8,324 bases of DNA from Ruminococcus flavefaciens. Its GTDB lineage: Bacteria > Bacillota > Clostridia > Oscillospirales > Ruminococcaceae. Position numbers and translations under genes: made by a program. The notes beneath the pieces are model-generated. The model saw nothing but the letters and a program-made list of their open reading frames with translations, was not told the DNA's origin and did not search any database. Positions 6,042-8,324 of the stretch are shown piece by piece (position 1 is the stretch's first letter; each line of letters begins with the position of its first letter). The stretch lies in NCBI GenBank assembly GCA_902796705.1, contig CADBQF010000297.1:1-8324 (forward strand). Direction: 5' to 3'.

Positions 6042-7091
6042 TCATTCGCCGGTGAACTGTGAAAGGCTCTTGAGATTTCCGCTGTTGAGGTCACGGATAT
6101 CAGCGATGCCGTATTTCATCATAGCAAGTCTTGTCATACCGAGTCCGAATGCGAAACCGGTGTATTCCTCCGGATCGATACCGCCTGCCTTGAGTACCTC
6201 AGGGTGTATCATGCCGCACGGACAGAGTTCGAGCCAGCCGCTGTGCTTGCATGACGGGCAGCCGTCGCCGCCGCAGATGAGACAGCTTATATCAAGCTCG
6301 AAGCCGGGTTCTACGAACGGGAAGAAGCCGGGGCGGAGTCTTACCTTTATATCTTTTCTGAATACCTCAGAGAGCATCGTCTTCATGAAGAAGATGAGGT
6401 TCGAGATAGAGATGTTCTTGTCTACCATAACGCCTTCCATCTGGAAGAAAGTATTCTCATGGCACGCATCGGTAGCTTCATTTCGGAAGCATCTGCCGGG
6501 GAATATAGCCTTTATCGGCTTGCCCTCCTCGATGAGAGCTTTTCTGTACTTCTTGTAGATAGCATTCTGTGCGGCAGATGTCTGGGATTTGAGGAGCTGA
6601 CCGTTTGTGAGATAGTAAGTATCCTGCATATCTCTTGCCGGGTGATGCTTTGGGATATTGAGCGACTCGAAGCATTCGTAGTCAGTTACGATCTCGCTGT
6701 AGTCCTCTACAGTGAATCCCATTGATCTGAATATCTTCTCGCACTCACGCTGAACGAGAGTTATCGGGTGATATGAACCTCTGTCAAGAACAGGGGGAGC
6801 AGTTATATCAAATTCGGGCATAGAGTTGATCTGCTTTTCGAGTTCGAGCTGTTTTATCTCAGCCGATCTCTTTGCGACAGACTCGGTGATCTCATTTTTG
6901 AGTATATTTACCTGCTGGCCGAAATTTTTCTTCTCCTCGCCGGAGAGGTCTTTCATTGATTTGAGAAGACCGGTCACGCTGCCTTTTTTGCCGAGATATT
7001 CGATACGGAGGTCTTCAACAGCCTGTGTGTTGTCAGCAGCGGCAATGGCTTCCGTGAATTTCTGTCTCAGCAGTTCCATTTCTTCAAACAT
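6042..7091 (-). CDS. pheS: Phenylalanine--tRNA ligase alpha subunit
   Basis: Catalytic subunit of phenylalanyl-tRNA synthetase, a class II enzyme that activates Phe with ATP and charges tRNA-Phe. The start at 7091 (MFEEMELLRQKF) gives 349 residues, close to the usual 340-350, and lies nine bases from AAAGGAA (7101-7107). An in-frame ATG at 7325 lies inside the T-box leader and is rejected. Features: an N-terminal coiled-coil tRNA-binding arm (about 1-90, with YLGKKGSVTGLLK), HPARDMQDTYY (150-160), class II motif 2 FRNEATDACHE (202-212) with FFQMEG, FPFVEPGFELD (257-267), and motif 3 GFAFGLGMTRLAMMKYGI. Between residues 270 and 292 is a Cys-rich insert, C-X2-C-X4-C-X2-C followed by CPC, resembling a zinc knuckle; similar Cys inserts occur in some other Firmicutes PheS. 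Expression is controlled by the upstream T-box. Confidence 0.98.
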   Translation of the reverse strand: MFEEMELLRQKFTEAIAAADNTQAVEDLRIEYLGKKGSVTGLLKSMKDLSGEEKKNFGQQVNILKNEITESVAKRSAEIKQLELEKQINSMPEFDITAPPVLDRGSYHPITLVQRECEKIFRSMGFTVEDYSEIVTDYECFESLNIPKHHPARDMQDTYYLTNGQLLKSQTSAAQNAIYKKYRKALIEEGKPIKAIFPGRCFRNEATDACHENTFFQMEGVMVDKNISISNLIFFMKTMLSEVFRKDIKVRLRPGFFPFVEPGFELDISCLICGGDGCPSCKHSGWLELCPCGMIHPEVLKAGGIDPEEYTGFAFGLGMTRLAMMKYGIADIRDLNSGNLKSLSQFTGE

Positions 7092-7158
7092 TTCAGAACA
7101 TTCCTTTCTGTTGGGACAGCCCGTGCTGTGCCGGGATATCCTTTTATGATACAGGGAC

Positions 7159-7196
7159 AAAACAAAAAGCCCGTCCCATATTGACATGGGACGAGC
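7159..7196 (-). terminator. T-box leader terminator of pheST
   Basis: On the minus strand GCTCGTCCCAT (7196-7186), a six-base loop and ATGGGACGGGC (7179-7169) form an 11-bp stem with one G-U pair, then TTTTTGTTTT (7168-7159). Its 5' arm overlaps the antiterminator pairing region, so folding is mutually exclusive. The remaining leader (7158-7092) holds a minor GC-rich hairpin and the pheS Shine-Dalgarno. Confidence 0.95.
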
Positions 7197-7419
7197 TGAA
7201 TTACCCGCGTTACCACCCAAATTCAGGAGCGTACTCCTGCACTCTTGGACGCACATGACGTGAGCGTCACCACCTCTGCTTGATCCATGCGGCTTTCGCA
7301 GAGCTGCTCCTATGCTGAAATTCACATGATACTGCTGCTGTCTGTACTCTCAGCCGGTGATACAGGCTCTCTGATGCAGCGGATATATCTGCTACTTACA
7401 CATATTCATCGCATATCAT
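7159..7419 (-). promoter_or_regulatory. T-box riboswitch, tRNA-Phe sensing, controlling pheST
   Basis: This leader lets uncharged tRNA-Phe prevent premature termination of pheST transcription. Read on the minus strand from about 7419, stem I carries an AGTA motif (7396-7393), pairing GATAT (7389-7385) with GTATC (7332-7328), and a distal CTGTA/TACAG hairpin (7365-7342). The specifier is UUC (7319-7317), a Phe codon followed by A, within GAATTTCAGC. A further hairpin GACGC/GCGTC lies at 7268-7248. The T-box core GGGTGGTAACGCGGG is at 7218-7204; its TGGT (7215-7212) can pair with the ACCA end of tRNA. Its bulge reads UGGUAAC where UGGNACC is usual. GGG and GCG of the core can pair with CCC and CGT in the 5' arm of the terminator, forming the antiterminator. 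The specifier matches the gene controlled, making the call firm. Confidence 0.95.
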
Positions 7420-7425
7420 ATTTCA

Positions 7426-7454
7426 ATTATATCACCGCCGGAGAGAATTGTCAA
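7426..7454 (-). promoter_or_regulatory. Consensus sigma-A promoter of the pheST leader
   Basis: Minus-strand TTGACA (7449-7454), a 17-bp spacer ending in TGA (extended -10) and TATAAT (7426-7431) match the consensus at every position. Transcription would begin near 7419, giving a leader of about 328 nt to the pheS ATG. With so strong a promoter, control would rest on the T-box rather than on initiation. Confidence 0.93.
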
Positions 7455-7509
7455 GCACCAAAGTTCATTTTCCTCACAAATTCTTCCACGGGACAGAGCG
7501 GTCATATTT

Positions 7510-8324
7510 TTATTTCTTTGTACCTGCCTCGATCATCTGTATCTCAAGGGCATCAAGACCTGTAACTCCGTCCTCGCAGTTGATATCCGCATTTGCGTAT
7601 CCCTGACTTGATATCGGGTATTTTTCGGGATTGGCAAGGAACTGCATTATAAGCACAGCATCAGCGATATCGACTTTGTCGTCGCAGTTAGCATCTCCCG
7701 CCAGCGTCTGATTGTAGTCAACTATATCTCCTGTACCCTCCAGATCGGTGAGGAAGAGATTATCAAATTTGAGGATCGTTCCGTCCGGGAAGCAGTCTGT
7801 AGGATATGTAACTACGCCTGTACCAACAGATTTTCCGCCGAAATAGAAACACCATTCCGCTGCACTTATTTCCTGGTATGCCCTGAATACTGTTTCAAAT
7901 TCATTGTGGCCTTTCTTTATCTTGACACGTTCCCATGTCTGGTCAAAACTTTCACGGGTGGTCGAATTGTTGTGCCATACTTCCTGAGAATGAGCATAAT
8001 TGCCGATACAAGTGTAAAGCTCACCGTCTGAATTTGAATCCAGTTCCCAGTGGACCTTGTATGTATGGCCCGCAAGGATCGAAAATCCCCTGTGTCTCAT
8101 CTGAAGATCCCATATATTATCCGGGCCGGTGTTATGATAGATGTGAATGTTGAAAGTGCCGTCTGAAACTTCATGAGTCTGCCTTGCAGGAGCTTCTTCG
8201 ATCACGTTCCACGGCAGGCTTGCCCCGGACTCAAAGGTAGATTCACCGATAAGCTCGACCGCAGATACACTCATAGGTGCTGCTGCTGAGAGTGCAGATG
8301 TGACTGCCGCTGTTGCTGCCATTA
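7510..8324 (-). CDS. Secreted CBM plus dockerin cellulosome protein, 5' end cut by the window
   Basis: The open frame runs through the right edge. The first visible Met (8322) lies in the hydrophobic part of a signal peptide (MAATAAVTSALSAAAPMSVSA, cut about residue 21), so the true start, probably an MKK-type N-terminus, is a few codons beyond the window. In visible numbering, about 22-195 is a beta-rich domain resembling CBM4/9-type carbohydrate-binding modules: aromatic residues, 'DGTFNIHIYHNTG' and a late 'LKFDNLFLTDLEG' strand typical of their last strand. A short linker leads to a dockerin at about 208-270, with calcium loops D210-A-N212-C-D214...D218..D221 and D246-I-N248-C-E250...D257, and the linking helix LANPEKYP. 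Both loops have Asp at the sixth position where Gly is usual. It probably binds plant polysaccharide and docks to a cohesin scaffoldin without a catalytic domain. The CBM family number is uncertain; the dockerin is firm. No clear terminator follows before the pheST promoter. Confidence 0.85.
   Translation of the reverse strand, partial: MAATAAVTSALSAAAPMSVSAVELIGESTFESGASLPWNVIEEAPARQTHEVSDGTFNIHIYHNTGPDNIWDLQMRHRGFSILAGHTYKVHWELDSNSDGELYTCIGNYAHSQEVWHNNSTTRESFDQTWERVKIKKGHNEFETVFRAYQEISAAEWCFYFGGKSVGTGVVTYPTDCFPDGTILKFDNLFLTDLEGTGDIVDYNQTLAGDANCDDKVDIADAVLIMQFLANPEKYPISSQGYANADINCEDGVTGLDALEIQMIEAGTKK

Noticed and set aside
7092..7325. In-frame extension of PheS by 78 residues to an ATG at 7325
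   Set aside because: It lies wholly inside the T-box leader and terminator, lacks a Shine-Dalgarno, and would make PheS far longer than the family; the ATG at 7091 has a ribosome site and normal length.

Overview
The window looks like chromosomal DNA from a fibre-degrading Ruminococcus, close to R. flavefaciens. Two genes end in dockerin modules of the kind that species uses to attach enzymes and binding proteins to its cellulosome (loops of the form DANCDG, followed by LANPEKY). A third gene begins a secreted BspA-like leucine-rich-repeat protein, also common in these bacteria. The promoters are consensus sigma-A type, the Shine-Dalgarno sites are strong AGGAGG-like, and phenylalanyl-tRNA synthetase is controlled by a T-box, all typical of Firmicutes. 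The assignment rests on protein features, not on a database match.

Layout. 1-248 (minus): start of a secreted LRR protein with its own promoter at 321-349. 401-429: terminator of the next operon. 444-2206 (minus): a two-gene unit, inorganic pyrophosphatase (ppa) followed by a divergent 381-residue PRPP synthetase (prs), with its promoter at 2264-2291. 2207-2555: a divergent intergenic region with two outward-facing promoters and several inverted repeats. 2556-3568 (plus): a secreted dockerin protein whose reading frame breaks at a run of six T. 3600-3648: a strong hairpin terminator that works in both directions. 3664-7091 (minus): pheS-pheT. 7092-7454: their long leader, with a consensus promoter, a T-box riboswitch with a UUC (Phe) specifier and an intrinsic terminator. 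7510-8324 (minus): a carbohydrate-binding-module plus dockerin protein, lacking only its first residues.

How the genes fit together. pheST is a housekeeping operon that senses uncharged tRNA-Phe. ppa-prs links PRPP synthesis to removal of the pyrophosphate released when PRPP is used. The three surface or secreted genes around them belong to extracellular fibre binding. The two dockerin proteins have no recognisable catalytic domain in what is visible, so they look like non-catalytic cellulosome components; one of them contains a central region I cannot assign. No mobile element, CRISPR array, tRNA or rRNA was seen. The points most worth checking are the frameshift, the unassigned central domain, the unusual T-box bulge and the inverted repeats in the 2207-2555 region.
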